A stretch of 64,000 bases of DNA from CAWICD01 sp052267165 (GCA_052267165.1 JBKQHO010000059.1:1-64000); one strand, 5' to 3'. Counted from the first letter of the stretch, positions 1 through 9,895 are shown. Numbers and translations are program-made. Notes: generated by a model from the sequence alone, not told the origin.

Positions 1-127
1 AATGCCGCCTCGAACAACTGCTTCGTCGCCATGGCCCGCCACTTCGCGCATCCCAGGCCGGCCCCCGCGTCGGGCGCGCCCCTTCTCAGCCGAACCCCCC
101 GTTACCCACCCCAAACTCAAAAGAGCC

Positions 128-173
128 TTATCTATAGACAACAATCGTCTTTTCTTCTCGCGCAGCGTATGCT
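128..173 (+). repeat. Left end of TnpB element A
   Basis: This stretch begins TTATCTATAGACAACAATC and ends GCAGCGTATGCT. It matches, with few changes, the minus-strand sequence 28363-28290 in front of TnpB remnant B. A shared sequence just upstream of two unrelated insertion sites marks an element terminus. Copy A holds one AGACAACAATC unit; copy B holds three. Confidence 0.7.
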
Positions 174-967
174 CCAGAGCCCAGTATAAAGAACTGCGAG
201 TCGCGCGCTTCTTTCGAAGCCACTTGCCAGTCGGCGAGCGCAGCGAAGCCGTTCTCTTCCTAGGGATGAGACAGCCGGGTGCCAGGGCTGCGTGATGAAG
301 CACCTGGGCGATAACCGGTTTGCGTTCACGCTCCGGCTACCGAATTCGGCGGCGCGAAAGCCGGTAACGTTTGAGGCGTCATTTGCCTACGGCAACGCGC
401 ATCTCGTCGAGGCACTGACACGGGGTCAAGCTATCTCGTATCGCTTCAAGCATGAGGCCAAAGGCTGGCGCATCTTTGCCAGCACGCAAGCTCTGGAAAA
501 GCCTGTGGTATCCAGCCATTTCGCTCGGCGTCGATCTCAATATCGGGCATGTCGCGGTAAGCGAGACGGATCGCTTTGGGAACCGCCTCGGTTCCCGGCG
601 CATTGCGCTGCCGCTGTGCGGCGCGTCGAGGCCGCAGGCGCAGACCGCGATCGTCGAGTGCGTCAAGGAAATCATCGGGATTGCGATTCGCGCCGGCAAG
701 CCGGTCTCGATTGAGACCTTGAACTTTGCCCGCAAGAAGGCGCAGCTCTCGTATGCCAAGCCCAAGACGCAGCGGATGCTGTCATCGTTCGCCTACACGA
801 AGTTTGCTAAGCTGCTGAAGGCGCGCGCGTTCGATGCCGGGATCGAGGTCGATGACGTCAGTCCCGCTTACTCTTCAAAAATCGGGAAACGGAAGTATGC
901 TCGGCGGTATGGTTTGAGCGTGTATCTGGCCGCGGCGCTCGTGCTGGCACGACGCGCTCGAGGGTTT
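128..967 (+). pseudogene. TnpB-type IS605/IS607 nuclease remnant A
   Basis: Decayed TnpB-like RNA-guided nuclease gene of an IS200/IS605-type element. The left end is at 128-173. The N-terminal third is missing. A middle segment from about 250 to 525 is in one frame (DETAGCQGC, then KHLGDNRFAF) and the rest is in another, so there is a frameshift near 525. The RuvC-like parts remain: GVDLN with the first Asp at about 533, SIETLNFARKK with the second Glu, and a third region AAALVLARRARGF near 925-967. The residue before AAALVLARR is not the usual His. The reading frame then runs straight into an SDR fragment. It cannot make a working nuclease. Family recognition is by motif. Confidence 0.75.
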
Positions 968-1012
968 CGTGACCGCGATGTCTCCAGCGGTAGGCAACGC
1001 TCCGGTGCTCCC

Positions 1013-1228
1013 GCCGCGGCGCGAGCCTTCGTCGGCACGGTCGCGGAGCGCTTCGGTCACGTCGACGTCTTGGTCAACAACGCCGGCACGATCGTCGTGG
1101 CGCCCTATCTCGACATGACCCTCGAAGACTTTCGAGCGCTCATGGAGGCGAACTTCTTCGCAGCGCTGACGACGATCGATGCGGTGCTGCCCGTCATGCG
1201 CAAACAAGGCCGCGGCAATATCGTCGAT
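1013..1228 (+). pseudogene. Short-chain dehydrogenase/reductase fragment
   Basis: Internal piece of an SDR oxidoreductase, about 70 residues, in frame with the preceding TnpB remnant. It shows the SDR sequence VDVLVNNAGT (NNAG motif), the helix region EDFRALMEANFFAAL and GRGNIV, which corresponds to the strand before the catalytic Ser. The N-terminal glycine-rich dinucleotide motif and the catalytic Tyr-x-x-x-Lys half are both absent. It was most likely left behind by a deletion joining an element end to a host gene. Confidence 0.7.
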
Positions 1229-1399
1229 GAGCCAGGTCAGCTCGCTCATACCGCAACCGACGCCCGAGCTCGCGCACTATGCGCGCGGACACGAAAGCGA
1301 GTCGTGGATCGTTCCTTCGCCGCTGACGACGGCTTCGGAGCGGGCCGCTCCCGGCAATAACGAGTTCGCCGCCCAGCGGCCGGCGGCAGACCTTCCCGG

Positions 1400-4183
1400 C
1401 TAAGGAATTCGGGTTTCTCGAGCCATCGGTGCCGCCGATTTTTCGGCGAGCGATCGGCGCAGACGCGCGATCGCGTCGCGTTCGGTATTTCGATCGTGCC
1501 TCGGACCGAGGTGCGGGCGCACCGGCTCCTGCTGCGGCGACCAGCTCATGAACGTTTCCTCGGGCATGGGCGGCGCATAGACCGTGCCTTGGGCGACGTC
1601 GCACCCGGCACCGAAGAGCAGCGTGAGCTGCGCCGACGTCTCGACTCCTTCGGCCGCGACCTCGAGGTGCAACGCCTTACCGACGCCGACGAGCGCCTCG
1701 AAAAACGCGCCGTCGTCGAGCGGGTTTCCCGTTCCCGCTGCGCTCAGAAAGGACCGGTCGATCTTGACCCCGTCGATCGGCAAGCTGCGCAGATGCCGCA
1801 GGCTCGAGCAGCCCGTCCCGAAATCGTCGACGATCGTGCGAACGCCGTACGAGCGCAGCTCGGCGAGCGAGGCTGCGATCCCGTCCGAGGACCGTCCGGC
1901 CGTGGTCTCCGTAATTTCGAGGCACAGCTGAGCCGGAACGATGCCGGCGTCCGCGATCGCCCCGACGACCAGCGCGACGAAATCGCGGTCGCGGTATTGA
2001 CGCGCCGACAGATTGACGGCGACGCAGCCCGCGCCTCCGGCCGTTTTCCAGCTTTTAGCGAAGCGGCAGGCTTCGCGCAGCATCCAGGCACCGATCGTAA
2101 CGGCGAGGCCGGCCTCTTCCGCCACTTCCATGAAGCGCTCGCGCGGGAGCAGCCCGTGCTCCGGGTGCTGCCAATAGAGCTGCGCCTCTGCGGCTCGTAT
2201 CCGGTTGTCGCGATCCACCTGCGGCTGATAGCAAAGCACGAACTCGTGCCGCTCCTGCGCTCGATTGATGGCAGCTTCCATGGGGAGAGCGCGCAGCTTC
2301 TCTTCGTCGGGCCGCCCTTCGTGGAATCCGACGCCCGTGCCGCATGCCTTGACCTCGTACATGACGCCGTCCGCCAGCCGCAAGAGTTGCGCAGGATCTG
2401 TCGCATCGTCGGGATAGGCGGTGAAGCCGAGGCTCGCGCGAACGAATAGCTCGTTGCCCGAAAGCGAAAAGCCGCGATCGAGCTCGGCGAGGATGCGTCG
2501 CGCGATGCTTTCCGCATGTTTGCGGTCGTCGATATCGGTCAGCACGAAGAGAAACTCGTCGCCGCCCATTCGGGCGACCGTGTCGCCCGCGCGCACCGCC
2601 TGCCGCAAACGAGCGGCGACCTCGACGAGAAGTTGATCGCTGACGACGTGCCCGAAGTTGTCGTTGACGACCTTGAAGCGGTCGAGATCGAGCAGACCCA
2701 GGAAGACTTTCTTATCGCTTCGCTTGGCCGCGGCGATCGCTTGGTGAAGCCGGTCCTCGAAGAGCGCCCGGTTCGGCAAACCCGTCAGCCCATCGCGCAA
2801 AGCCAAATCTTCCAAGCGATCCCGGGTTAGCTGACCCTCGATCACGATCGAAGCCAGGTGCGCCGCTTCGTGCATGATGCGCAGCTGACCGTCGGTCGGA
2901 ACGCGCGGCTGGTTCGAGTAGACCGCAAGGGTGCCGTGCACGATTCCCTGTGCGTTGACGATCGGAGCCGACCAGCAGGCGCGCAGGCCGAGCTCGAGCG
3001 CGAGCGGTCGCGGCGTCTCCCAGCGAGGATCGCTCGCGATGTCGTCGACGATCACGGTCTCTCCGAAAAAAGCCGCGCTCCCGCAGGATCCCTCGGACGG
3101 GCCGATCCGCGCCTGTTTGATCGCCTCGATCCAGATCGGCGGCAGCGCGGGGCCGGAAGCGGCGTGTTCGAGCGCGTTGCCTCGGCAGCGGAGTATGGTG
3201 CAGATCCCGCCGGGAATTCCGAATTCGACGCTTTCGACCAAGTGGTCGAGGATGTTCGTCAGCGGAGCGTCATGCGCGGCCAGCTCGAGAACTTTGAGCC
3301 GGCGCAGTTCCACTTCGCGCAGCCGCTTGCGCTCGGTGAGATCCTCCATCACCGCGACGGTTCCGGCGATGTTGCCGGCTGCGTTCCGCACGGGCCCCGC
3401 GCTGACCGCGACGTCGATAAGGCCGCCGTCGCACGTCAGGCGCTGCGTCTCGAAACCGTGAAACGTCTCGCCCGCCTCGAGGTTCAGGCGGCGCCACCGC
3501 TCGAGCTCGTCACTCTGATCCGGCGGAGCGAGCGCATACATCCGGCCCATCAGCTCCTCGCGGCTCCAGCCGAATAGACGCGCGGCACCTTCGTTCCAGC
3601 CCTCGATCGTACGGTCGCGGCGCGTGAACACGATCGCGTCGGGTGATGCCGCCATGAGCGCGGCGAGCCGTCCCTTCGCCTCGAGCGCCTCGTCGCGTTG
3701 GCCCAGGTGGGCGGCCACGAGCTCGGCGACCTCTGCGAGCAACTCGAGCTGCGCCGGCGAAAATTCATGCGCGTTCGTATCGAACAGACACAACGTTCCG
3801 AGCCGCGCGCGATCGGCTCCGTAGAGCGCCGCCGCCGCCCCGGCTCGGATCGGAGCATCGTTCTCGGCGAGGGCAAGGCTAGCTGTGCCGTCGCGCCCGG
3901 CAGCGCTTGCGCACTGCCGGGCGACGACGGGACGACACCCCTCGTTCAGACCGCAGCTCGCAGCCGCAGCTTCACTTCCGCTCGCTTCGCGGAGCGAGAT
4001 CAGCGCGATTGGCACTTCGAAGAGACAGGCCGCAACACGGGCGAACTGCTCCAAGACGGATATCGGGAGCGCCGCACCTTGCGGCGGCGCCGTCGTTCCG
4101 GCCTTCGCGCTCTTCATCTCGTACTGTAGTATTTTCGGGCGGACGAGCCTCTCTTCCGAGCAACGCGCGGCGAGTGTGAGCAC
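1400..4183 (-). CDS. PAS/GAF-containing GGDEF-EAL cyclic-di-GMP protein
   Basis: Cytoplasmic multidomain sensor of about 927 residues. Order: GAF-like region (about 40-165), PAS domain (about 170-285), second GAF (about 300-450), GGDEF (about 460-620), EAL (about 635-890). The GGDEF motif is intact at about 540 and is preceded five residues earlier by RAGD, an RxxD product-inhibition site, so diguanylate cyclase activity is plausible. In the EAL domain the signature reads AEAQLYW instead of AEALLRW, so the EAL triad is EAQ and the nearby Arg is lost. LEITET, DDFGTGCSSL and EGVET are kept. Phosphodiesterase activity is uncertain. The longest frame starts with GTG at 4183; ATG at 4117 is an alternative start. 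Confidence 0.93.
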   Translation of the reverse strand: MLTLAARCSEERLVRPKILQYEMKSAKAGTTAPPQGAALPISVLEQFARVAACLFEVPIALISLREASGSEAAAASCGLNEGCRPVVARQCASAAGRDGTASLALAENDAPIRAGAAAALYGADRARLGTLCLFDTNAHEFSPAQLELLAEVAELVAAHLGQRDEALEAKGRLAALMAASPDAIVFTRRDRTIEGWNEGAARLFGWSREELMGRMYALAPPDQSDELERWRRLNLEAGETFHGFETQRLTCDGGLIDVAVSAGPVRNAAGNIAGTVAVMEDLTERKRLREVELRRLKVLELAAHDAPLTNILDHLVESVEFGIPGGICTILRCRGNALEHAASGPALPPIWIEAIKQARIGPSEGSCGSAAFFGETVIVDDIASDPRWETPRPLALELGLRACWSAPIVNAQGIVHGTLAVYSNQPRVPTDGQLRIMHEAAHLASIVIEGQLTRDRLEDLALRDGLTGLPNRALFEDRLHQAIAAAKRSDKKVFLGLLDLDRFKVVNDNFGHVVSDQLLVEVAARLRQAVRAGDTVARMGGDEFLFVLTDIDDRKHAESIARRILAELDRGFSLSGNELFVRASLGFTAYPDDATDPAQLLRLADGVMYEVKACGTGVGFHEGRPDEEKLRALPMEAAINRAQERHEFVLCYQPQVDRDNRIRAAEAQLYWQHPEHGLLPRERFMEVAEEAGLAVTIGAWMLREACRFAKSWKTAGGAGCVAVNLSARQYRDRDFVALVVGAIADAGIVPAQLCLEITETTAGRSSDGIAASLAELRSYGVRTIVDDFGTGCSSLRHLRSLPIDGVKIDRSFLSAAGTGNPLDDGAFFEALVGVGKALHLEVAAEGVETSAQLTLLFGAGCDVAQGTVYAPPMPEETFMSWSPQQEPVRPHLGPRHDRNTERDAIARLRRSLAEKSAAPMARETRIP

Positions 4184-4229
4184 TCACAAGCTAGCGGGAA
4201 AAAGCTGGGCTTCGGCGTGTCAGAAGAAA

Positions 4230-4563
4230 CCGGCAGGTTGTGCAGGGAACCGAATCATGCGGCCGGCGTCGAAGTACGGGTGATAGATCGCTTCGCGCGC
4301 TTGTTCCATTGCGGAAATTTCGCGTACACGCCGAGCACGACATCCTTGCGCCGATATACGGCGCCGCATGCTTCTGCGTGTCGATGAGACGCACCCGGCC
4401 GTAGCGGATCAAATCGTCATGCGGGCCGCCTTGGGATCGGAGCGGATGCGGCAGCGGGATCCACGGCGACTTGGGCCGAACCGGCCGCGCGGACGTGTCC
4501 GACGACCAATGCTGCACCCAGGGCGAGCAAAACGCTGCCGGCGATGACTCGATTCGTTCTCAC
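4230..4563 (-). pseudogene. Broken c-type cytochrome gene
   Basis: A GTG at 4563 with a purine-rich stretch about 10 bases upstream opens a frame with a signal-peptide-like start (VIAGSVLLALGAALVVGH). The homology continues after a frameshift as GRVRLIDTQKHAAPYIGARM and SCSACTRNF, which corresponds to the haem site of diheme cytochromes; the haem His is Thr here. A third frame holds FPQWNKRA, a segment typical of the region after the haem site in TsdA/SoxA-like cytochromes. At least two frameshifts are needed to read it through. The assignment rests on these short motifs. Confidence 0.4.
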
Positions 4564-4816
4564 GCACCCACCCTTTCCTCGAGGAGCAAGCCGAACGCGC
4601 GGCCCCGGTCGTCTCTTTATAAGGGTCTGCTGACCCGAGACCGGTTCCAGCCGCTAAATTTCGTTGGCTAGGGTTCCGATCTAACCGAACGCGAGGGAAG
4701 AGTCAATAGACGAGGCAAACGGCCGACACAGCGAGCCCCCCGGAGGGGCTCGGCGCGGCACGACGGGGGCCTTCGCGGCGCGGGTCATATTCGCCGCCGT
4801 TTTCTCGATTTCGGCG

Positions 4817-6256
4817 TTGCTTCTCAGTGCCGCCGCCGCGCGTGCAGCCTGCGACACGACGGTCTGGGGCGTCAATTCGGCCGGCGCCGCCTATACGTTT
4901 TTGCCGCCGGCGCCTGCGGCCGCGCGGGCCCCGAATTCGCCAACCTTCCCGTACGGCACGATCGCCCGCGGCATCTACTCGGGATACATCTACATCGTGG
5001 GCTCGACCGGCGCGAATGACGCGCTGACCGCCTACAACCCGACCGCGAACACGCAAACAAAAGTCGGCACGTTCCCGAACACGACATTCCTCTACGCGTC
5101 CGCGTTCGGGCCGGACGGGCTTGGGTATGCGATGTCGTCGAGCGAAGTCTACAGCTTCACCGACGCGCCCACGCCGACGATCACCAAGCTCGGCGCGCCC
5201 GTCACGACGTCAGGCCCCGCCATCACGGCCTTCAATTCGGGCGACCTCGCGGTCGATCTCAACAACGTCGGCTGGGTCATCCTTTCGAATAACAGCACCG
5301 GCCTGAGCTACCTCTATCAGATCGCATTCGGCGCGACTTCGAGCCAGCTGACGCGCGCGGCCCAGATCACGCTCGGCGGCAACGCCTACACGACGGCCGA
5401 CCTCTACTCGCTCGCGTTCGGCGCCGACGGCAATCTCTACACCACGAGCGGAAACACCGGCACGCTCTACCAAGTCAATGAAACGACCGGGGCCATGACG
5501 TCGGAAGGCACGCAGGGCGTCGCGCTGTACGATTTGGCGAGCTGTCCGTTCCAACCGCTGACCACGCTAACGAAAAGCGGTCCGGCGAAGAGCACGACCG
5601 GCGAACTCGTGTCGTATTCGATCGCGACCGCAAACTCGGCCTCTGCCCATGCGATCGCTCCCACCGTGACGCTGACGGACCCGGTTCCCACCGGGATCAC
5701 CCTGCTCAGCGAAAGCTGTACGGTCAGCGGAGGCGCCGTCTGCGGAACGCCCGCCGTCTCCGGACAGACCGTCACGGTCTCCGTCACCTCGCTCTCCCCC
5801 GGAGCCGGCGCGACCCTCACGATCCACGGCCGAAACGTCTCGTTGCCGTTCGGCACAACGACGAACACTGCGAGCGCCACCTCACCCTTCGGGGTGTTCG
5901 CGAACGCTTCGGCCTCGACGAGCGTCGTCGCCAATCTGCTGTCGAAAACGGTCGCCAACATCACGGAAAGCATCGCGGCGGGAACGAGCGTGAAAGCCGT
6001 TCCAGGCGACGCGCTCGAGTACGTGCTGACCTATACGAATTACACCAACGCTCCGCTCTACAACTTCACGATCACCGATACGGTGCCGGCAAACGACACG
6101 TACCTCGCGGCGAGCTCGACCTGCGTCGCGGTGCCGGCCGGCGCGACGTGCACGCCGTCGGGTCCGAGCGCCGGCGTGCTGTCGTGGGCGTTCACGGGTA
6201 CGCCGCTCGCGGTCGGCGCAACGCTCACGGTCAAATTTCGCGCGACGGTTAACTGA
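4817..6256 (+). CDS. Secreted protein with DUF11 repeats
   Basis: Exported protein of about 480 residues. The N-terminus is a signal-peptide core (ALLLSAAAARA) followed by a mature start near CDTTVWGV. The first half repeats short motifs such as GTIARGIYSGYIYIVG and LYSLAFGADGNLYT, like a beta-propeller-type region. Two DUF11-type modules follow, near residues 255-350 (LTKSGPAKSTTGELVSYSI) and 370-479 (GDALEYVLTYTNYTNA), each ending in a TDPVP/TDTVP strand. Such modules are common in surface adhesins and stalk-like proteins. The frame has no ATG: TTG at 4817 is the only usual start, and the hydrophobic frame runs upstream of it, so the signal peptide looks clipped. The true start is unresolved. 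Confidence 0.75.
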   Translation: MLLSAAAARAACDTTVWGVNSAGAAYTFLPPAPAAARAPNSPTFPYGTIARGIYSGYIYIVGSTGANDALTAYNPTANTQTKVGTFPNTTFLYASAFGPDGLGYAMSSSEVYSFTDAPTPTITKLGAPVTTSGPAITAFNSGDLAVDLNNVGWVILSNNSTGLSYLYQIAFGATSSQLTRAAQITLGGNAYTTADLYSLAFGADGNLYTTSGNTGTLYQVNETTGAMTSEGTQGVALYDLASCPFQPLTTLTKSGPAKSTTGELVSYSIATANSASAHAIAPTVTLTDPVPTGITLLSESCTVSGGAVCGTPAVSGQTVTVSVTSLSPGAGATLTIHGRNVSLPFGTTTNTASATSPFGVFANASASTSVVANLLSKTVANITESIAAGTSVKAVPGDALEYVLTYTNYTNAPLYNFTITDTVPANDTYLAASSTCVAVPAGATCTPSGPSAGVLSWAFTGTPLAVGATLTVKFRATVN

Positions 6257-6443
6257 GCCGGTAGCTGGCAACGGATAGAGCGCGGTCAGAAGGGACTTTT
6301 CCGCCCGGCAGGCAAAACGCGTGCATCCGCCGCGCGGCAACCGTTCTGTCGAACCGGTCTCTCTTCGTTATCAAACGCTCACATCGTTCGGTCGTAGCCG
6401 CGCGCGGCGTAACCGTGCTTCACTTGCCAGCGAGGCCCTCACC

Positions 6444-8264
6444 ATGACACGTCGTTCACGAAGTGTTCTTGCGGTCGTTGCGCTCCTCTTTCTCGCCGGC
6501 TGCGGCGGAGGAGGCGGCGCGAACACGACGCCGCTGAGCGCCGGTCCGCTCACGACCGCGGCAAATACCGCCTCGACCTACGCGTCCGCGGTCGCCCAAT
6601 CGGCGCCAAGCGGCGTTCGCACGTTCGTGCACCTGCCGTTGCGCAACAGCGATCAGCTCGACAGTCTCATCGAACAGCAGAGCACCAAGGGTTCGCCCCT
6701 GTACGGTCACTGGCTGACGCCGGCGCAGTTCCGGGATACGTACGGCCCGGCCGCCGCCGATCTGCAATCCGCCGCCGCCGCTTTGCAAGCGAGCGGCTTC
6801 AAGACCACCATCACCTCGCAGACCATCATCGCCGACGCGCCGCAAGCGATCGTCGAGCGAACCTTCGCGATCCATCTTCGACCGCGGACCGAGTCGGTGA
6901 TGCGCCAAGCCGTCTCGACGCTGGCCGCAGACCGGGCCCCGACGGTGCCTGCGGCGTTAGCGCGCTTCAACCCGCAGATCTTGGCCTTCGCACCCGTTCA
7001 CCTGCATCATCCCGATCATATGGTCGTTCCGTTATCCGATCCGGACAACCGCTACGGTCCGATCGGCGGCTACTGGTTCGACGATCTCAAAGAAGCCTAT
7101 CGGTATCCCGCATATGACGTCGCACGCGGCCAAGGCCGCACGATCGCTATCCTCTCGGCCGGTGACTTCCTCGACAGCGACATAGCGTTGTACTTCGGAC
7201 ACGAGCACCTGGCCGTTCCCGCGATCTCGAGGGAAGCGGTTAACGGAGGCCCGCCGCCCTTCGATCCGAACAGCAACACGTCCGTCGAGTCCACGCTCGA
7301 CGTCCAGCAAGCCGGCGGCTCGGCACCCGGTGCGAAGATCGTCGTTTACGGGGTGCCCGACGCCTCAGACGTCTCTTTCATTTCGGCCTATTTGACGATG
7401 GCGGAAGACGATACGGCCGACGTCGTGAGCACGTCGTTTGGGATCTGCGAGCTCTATTACAAGGCCACGTACAACGACGGCCAAGATTTCACCTATCTCC
7501 TGCAGATCTACCACGACGTGTTCAGACAGATGAACACGCAGGGAATGACGCTCGTCAACTCATCCGGCGACTTCGGTGCGCTCGGCTGCACGGACACGAG
7601 CTTTGCGACCGCGACGCTCGGCGTCGATGCTTCGGGCGACGACCCCGACGTCACCGCGGTGGGCGGAACGAATCTGGTCACGACCCACGTCAAAGACTCG
7701 TTGGAATCGAACTACGTCAGGGAGAACGCGTTCTACGACAAGTTCGCAGCGGACTCGGGGTATCCGAGCGGAGAGGTCTGGGGTTCGGGCGGGGGCAAGA
7801 GCGTCTTCTTCTCGAAGCCGACCTACCAGCGTTTGGTGAACACGCACACGAGCGCGCGCGCCGTTCCCGACGTCTCGATGCACATGGGCGGCTGCCCCGT
7901 GGGATCGGTTTTGCCGTGCGCTACCGATCGCAGCTACGACCTCGCGTATTTTGGCGGAACATTGTTCGGCCTGGTTGGGACCAGCGCCTCGGCGCCGGAG
8001 TTCGCCGGACTGCAAGCAATCCAGGATGGGGTGCTCGGCAATCGTCAGGGCAACGTCAACTTCTTGCTCTACGCGTTGGCCGCCTCGAACAGCTTCGGGA
8101 ACGGTCCGATCTTCAACGAAGACATTCCCGGAAACGACGGCTACTACTCGACCTCGCGCGGTTACAACTTCGTGCTCGGCAACGGTACCGTCAACGGCGC
8201 GCAATATGCGGTCGAGCCCTTCGGTCCGTTCGCCGGCAACCCGCGAACGCCGACCAACCCGTAA
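6444..8264 (+). CDS. S53 (sedolisin/kumamolisin) protease lipoprotein
   Basis: Exported serine-carboxyl peptidase of 606 residues. ATG at 6444 gives a lipoprotein signal with lipobox LFLAGC (lipidated Cys20), followed by a Gly-rich linker. A pro-kumamolisin activation domain occupies about 45-190. The catalytic domain carries the S53 residues: Glu282 and Asp286 in NTSVESTLDVQQ, the oxyanion Asp376 in NSSGDFGA, and Ser514 in GTSASAPE. These enzymes digest protein at acidic pH outside the cell, so this is likely a surface-anchored acid protease. It lies downstream of the DUF11 protein on the same strand with a gap of about 190 bases, so it need not share an operon. Confidence 0.95.
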   Translation: MTRRSRSVLAVVALLFLAGCGGGGGANTTPLSAGPLTTAANTASTYASAVAQSAPSGVRTFVHLPLRNSDQLDSLIEQQSTKGSPLYGHWLTPAQFRDTYGPAAADLQSAAAALQASGFKTTITSQTIIADAPQAIVERTFAIHLRPRTESVMRQAVSTLAADRAPTVPAALARFNPQILAFAPVHLHHPDHMVVPLSDPDNRYGPIGGYWFDDLKEAYRYPAYDVARGQGRTIAILSAGDFLDSDIALYFGHEHLAVPAISREAVNGGPPPFDPNSNTSVESTLDVQQAGGSAPGAKIVVYGVPDASDVSFISAYLTMAEDDTADVVSTSFGICELYYKATYNDGQDFTYLLQIYHDVFRQMNTQGMTLVNSSGDFGALGCTDTSFATATLGVDASGDDPDVTAVGGTNLVTTHVKDSLESNYVRENAFYDKFAADSGYPSGEVWGSGGGKSVFFSKPTYQRLVNTHTSARAVPDVSMHMGGCPVGSVLPCATDRSYDLAYFGGTLFGLVGTSASAPEFAGLQAIQDGVLGNRQGNVNFLLYALAASNSFGNGPIFNEDIPGNDGYYSTSRGYNFVLGNGTVNGAQYAVEPFGPFAGNPRTPTNP

Positions 8265-8371
8265 GCGAGGAATCGCTCCTCCGCATGAGCGGCGAGGTCG
8301 CGCCCCGCAGCCTTCGGCCCAGTTCGTGTCTACTGGAGCCCGGCCGGGGGGCGCGACCATCGTCGCGAGGC

Positions 8372-8581
8372 CTATTCTTTCTCGTACTTAAAGCTGACGC
8401 GTAACCTGGTGCGAAACGCTTCGACTCCGCCCTTGTCGTCGAGCGCGATATCCTGCTCGACGACTTCAGCGACGCGCAGATCTCGCAACGTGGTCGACGC
8501 GGTGGCCAACGCCACCCTGGCCGCATCCTCCCAACCGGTCGGGCTCGTACCGATGAGCTCAGTGACGCGATAGACGCTCAT
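8372..8581 (-). CDS. Dodecin family flavin-binding protein
   Basis: A 69-residue protein matching dodecins over its full length: VYRVTELIGTSPTGWEDAA at the start and a final strand RLRVSFKYEKE. Dodecins form dodecameric shells that store FMN, FAD or related flavins in the cytoplasm. The usual pattern GTSPTSWEDA differs here only by Ser to Gly. It is convergent with the S53 protease and stands alone. The start is ATG at 8581. Confidence 0.93.
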   Translation of the reverse strand: MSVYRVTELIGTSPTGWEDAARVALATASTTLRDLRVAEVVEQDIALDDKGGVEAFRTRLRVSFKYEKE

Positions 8582-8861
8582 GCAAATCTCCTCGTAAACG
8601 CCTTGGTCGCCTCACCTTCTGGACAGGCGTGTTTGCAACATGCGCCGCAGCCGCAATTCGCTTGCGGCATTCGGCGCGGATTTGTCCACGTAAATGCGGA
8701 TCGCTCAACGTGGGGCGCCGGGAGCGGCGTGAGCTACGCCGAATGATCTATTCGCCCTTGACTTCGCGCTCGGGCGCAGACCATAATCCGAGGAAGCCTT
8801 TTCTCAATGCCAGCGGATAGCTGGTAGAGTCTTGCCGTGATCTCTGTTACTCCTGAAGTCT

Positions 8862-9848
8862 ATGGCTGAAATCATGGTCGTCGACGACATGCCGGAACTG
8901 CTGGACCTCTACGAGCGTCTGCTGAGCCGGGTCGACGGCGTCAACACGCATCGCTTCGAGTCCCCGCTCCTGGCCCTGCTTTGGGCCTGGGAAAACGAGC
9001 CGGACCTGCTCATCGTCGACTACGAGATGCCGGAAATGAACGGCGTGGAGCTGGTGGCGCGATTCCGGAGACGGCATGCGTCGGGCCGGGTCCCGATCAT
9101 GATGATAACGTCGCACGACGACAAGAACCTTCGCTATCTGGCGTTGGACCTCGGCGTAGACGAATATCTGAACAAGCCGATCGATTCGATCGAGTTCAGG
9201 AAGCGCGTTCGCAATCTGCTGCGCTGGCGCGATAACAGCTGGGCCCGTTTAGGCGTGCACGACAAGAACGTCATGCACCAGCTCATGCGCGTCAACGAGT
9301 TCCACGAGCATGAGACGAGGAATCACTTTCTGCGCATCGGTCACTATGCGCGCCTGCTGGCACGCGCGATCGGGATTTCGCAGCATCAGCAGGACTTGCT
9401 GTTCCTGGCGGCTCCGCTGCTCGACATCGGGAAGGTCGGTATTCCGGATCGCGTGCTGCTCAAGCAGGGAAAGCTGACGGCTGAAGAGTTCGTGGTGGTC
9501 AGAACGCACGCCGACGTGGGGCACGAGATCCTCAAAGGCAGCGACTCTCCGCTGCTGCAGCTTGCGGCTGAGATTGCGTTGTCGCACCACGAGAGGTACG
9601 ACGGCGCCGGCTATCCCAACCGCTGCCAAGCCGAGGCTATCCCGATATCCGGGCGCATCGGCGCGATCGTCGACGTCTTCGACGCGCTGCTCTCCGAGCG
9701 CCCGTACAAGCCGGCTTGGCCGCTACGGGATGCAGTCGAAGCGTTGAGTCAGGGGCGCCGCGACGGCCAGTTCGACCCGGCCGTACACGACGCGTTCATC
9801 GACATCATTCCGCAAATCCAGGAGATCAGCGCGCACTTCAGCGGTTAG
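8862..9848 (+). CDS. Response regulator with degenerate HD-GYP domain
   Basis: Two-domain cytoplasmic response regulator of 328 residues. The receiver domain (1-120) has the acidic pair Asp8/Asp9, phospho-acceptor Asp53 in LLIVDYEMPEMNG and Lys105 in NKP. The output domain (about 145-320) is HD-GYP, the class that hydrolyses cyclic-di-GMP. HHERYDGAGYP with GYP at 250-252 is intact, as are DVFDAL and RPYKP. The HD doublet is not: APLLDIGKVGIPD has Leu187 where the metal-binding His should be (normally HDIGK). Loss of that ligand predicts weak or no phosphodiesterase activity, so it may act as a binding-only effector. No histidine kinase lies beside it. Confidence 0.93.
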   Translation: MAEIMVVDDMPELLDLYERLLSRVDGVNTHRFESPLLALLWAWENEPDLLIVDYEMPEMNGVELVARFRRRHASGRVPIMMITSHDDKNLRYLALDLGVDEYLNKPIDSIEFRKRVRNLLRWRDNSWARLGVHDKNVMHQLMRVNEFHEHETRNHFLRIGHYARLLARAIGISQHQQDLLFLAAPLLDIGKVGIPDRVLLKQGKLTAEEFVVVRTHADVGHEILKGSDSPLLQLAAEIALSHHERYDGAGYPNRCQAEAIPISGRIGAIVDVFDALLSERPYKPAWPLRDAVEALSQGRRDGQFDPAVHDAFIDIIPQIQEISAHFSG

Positions 9849-9895
9849 CCGTGCGCGCGATCCGATGAGATCGAGAGCACAGCCGTCGGGCGCGA

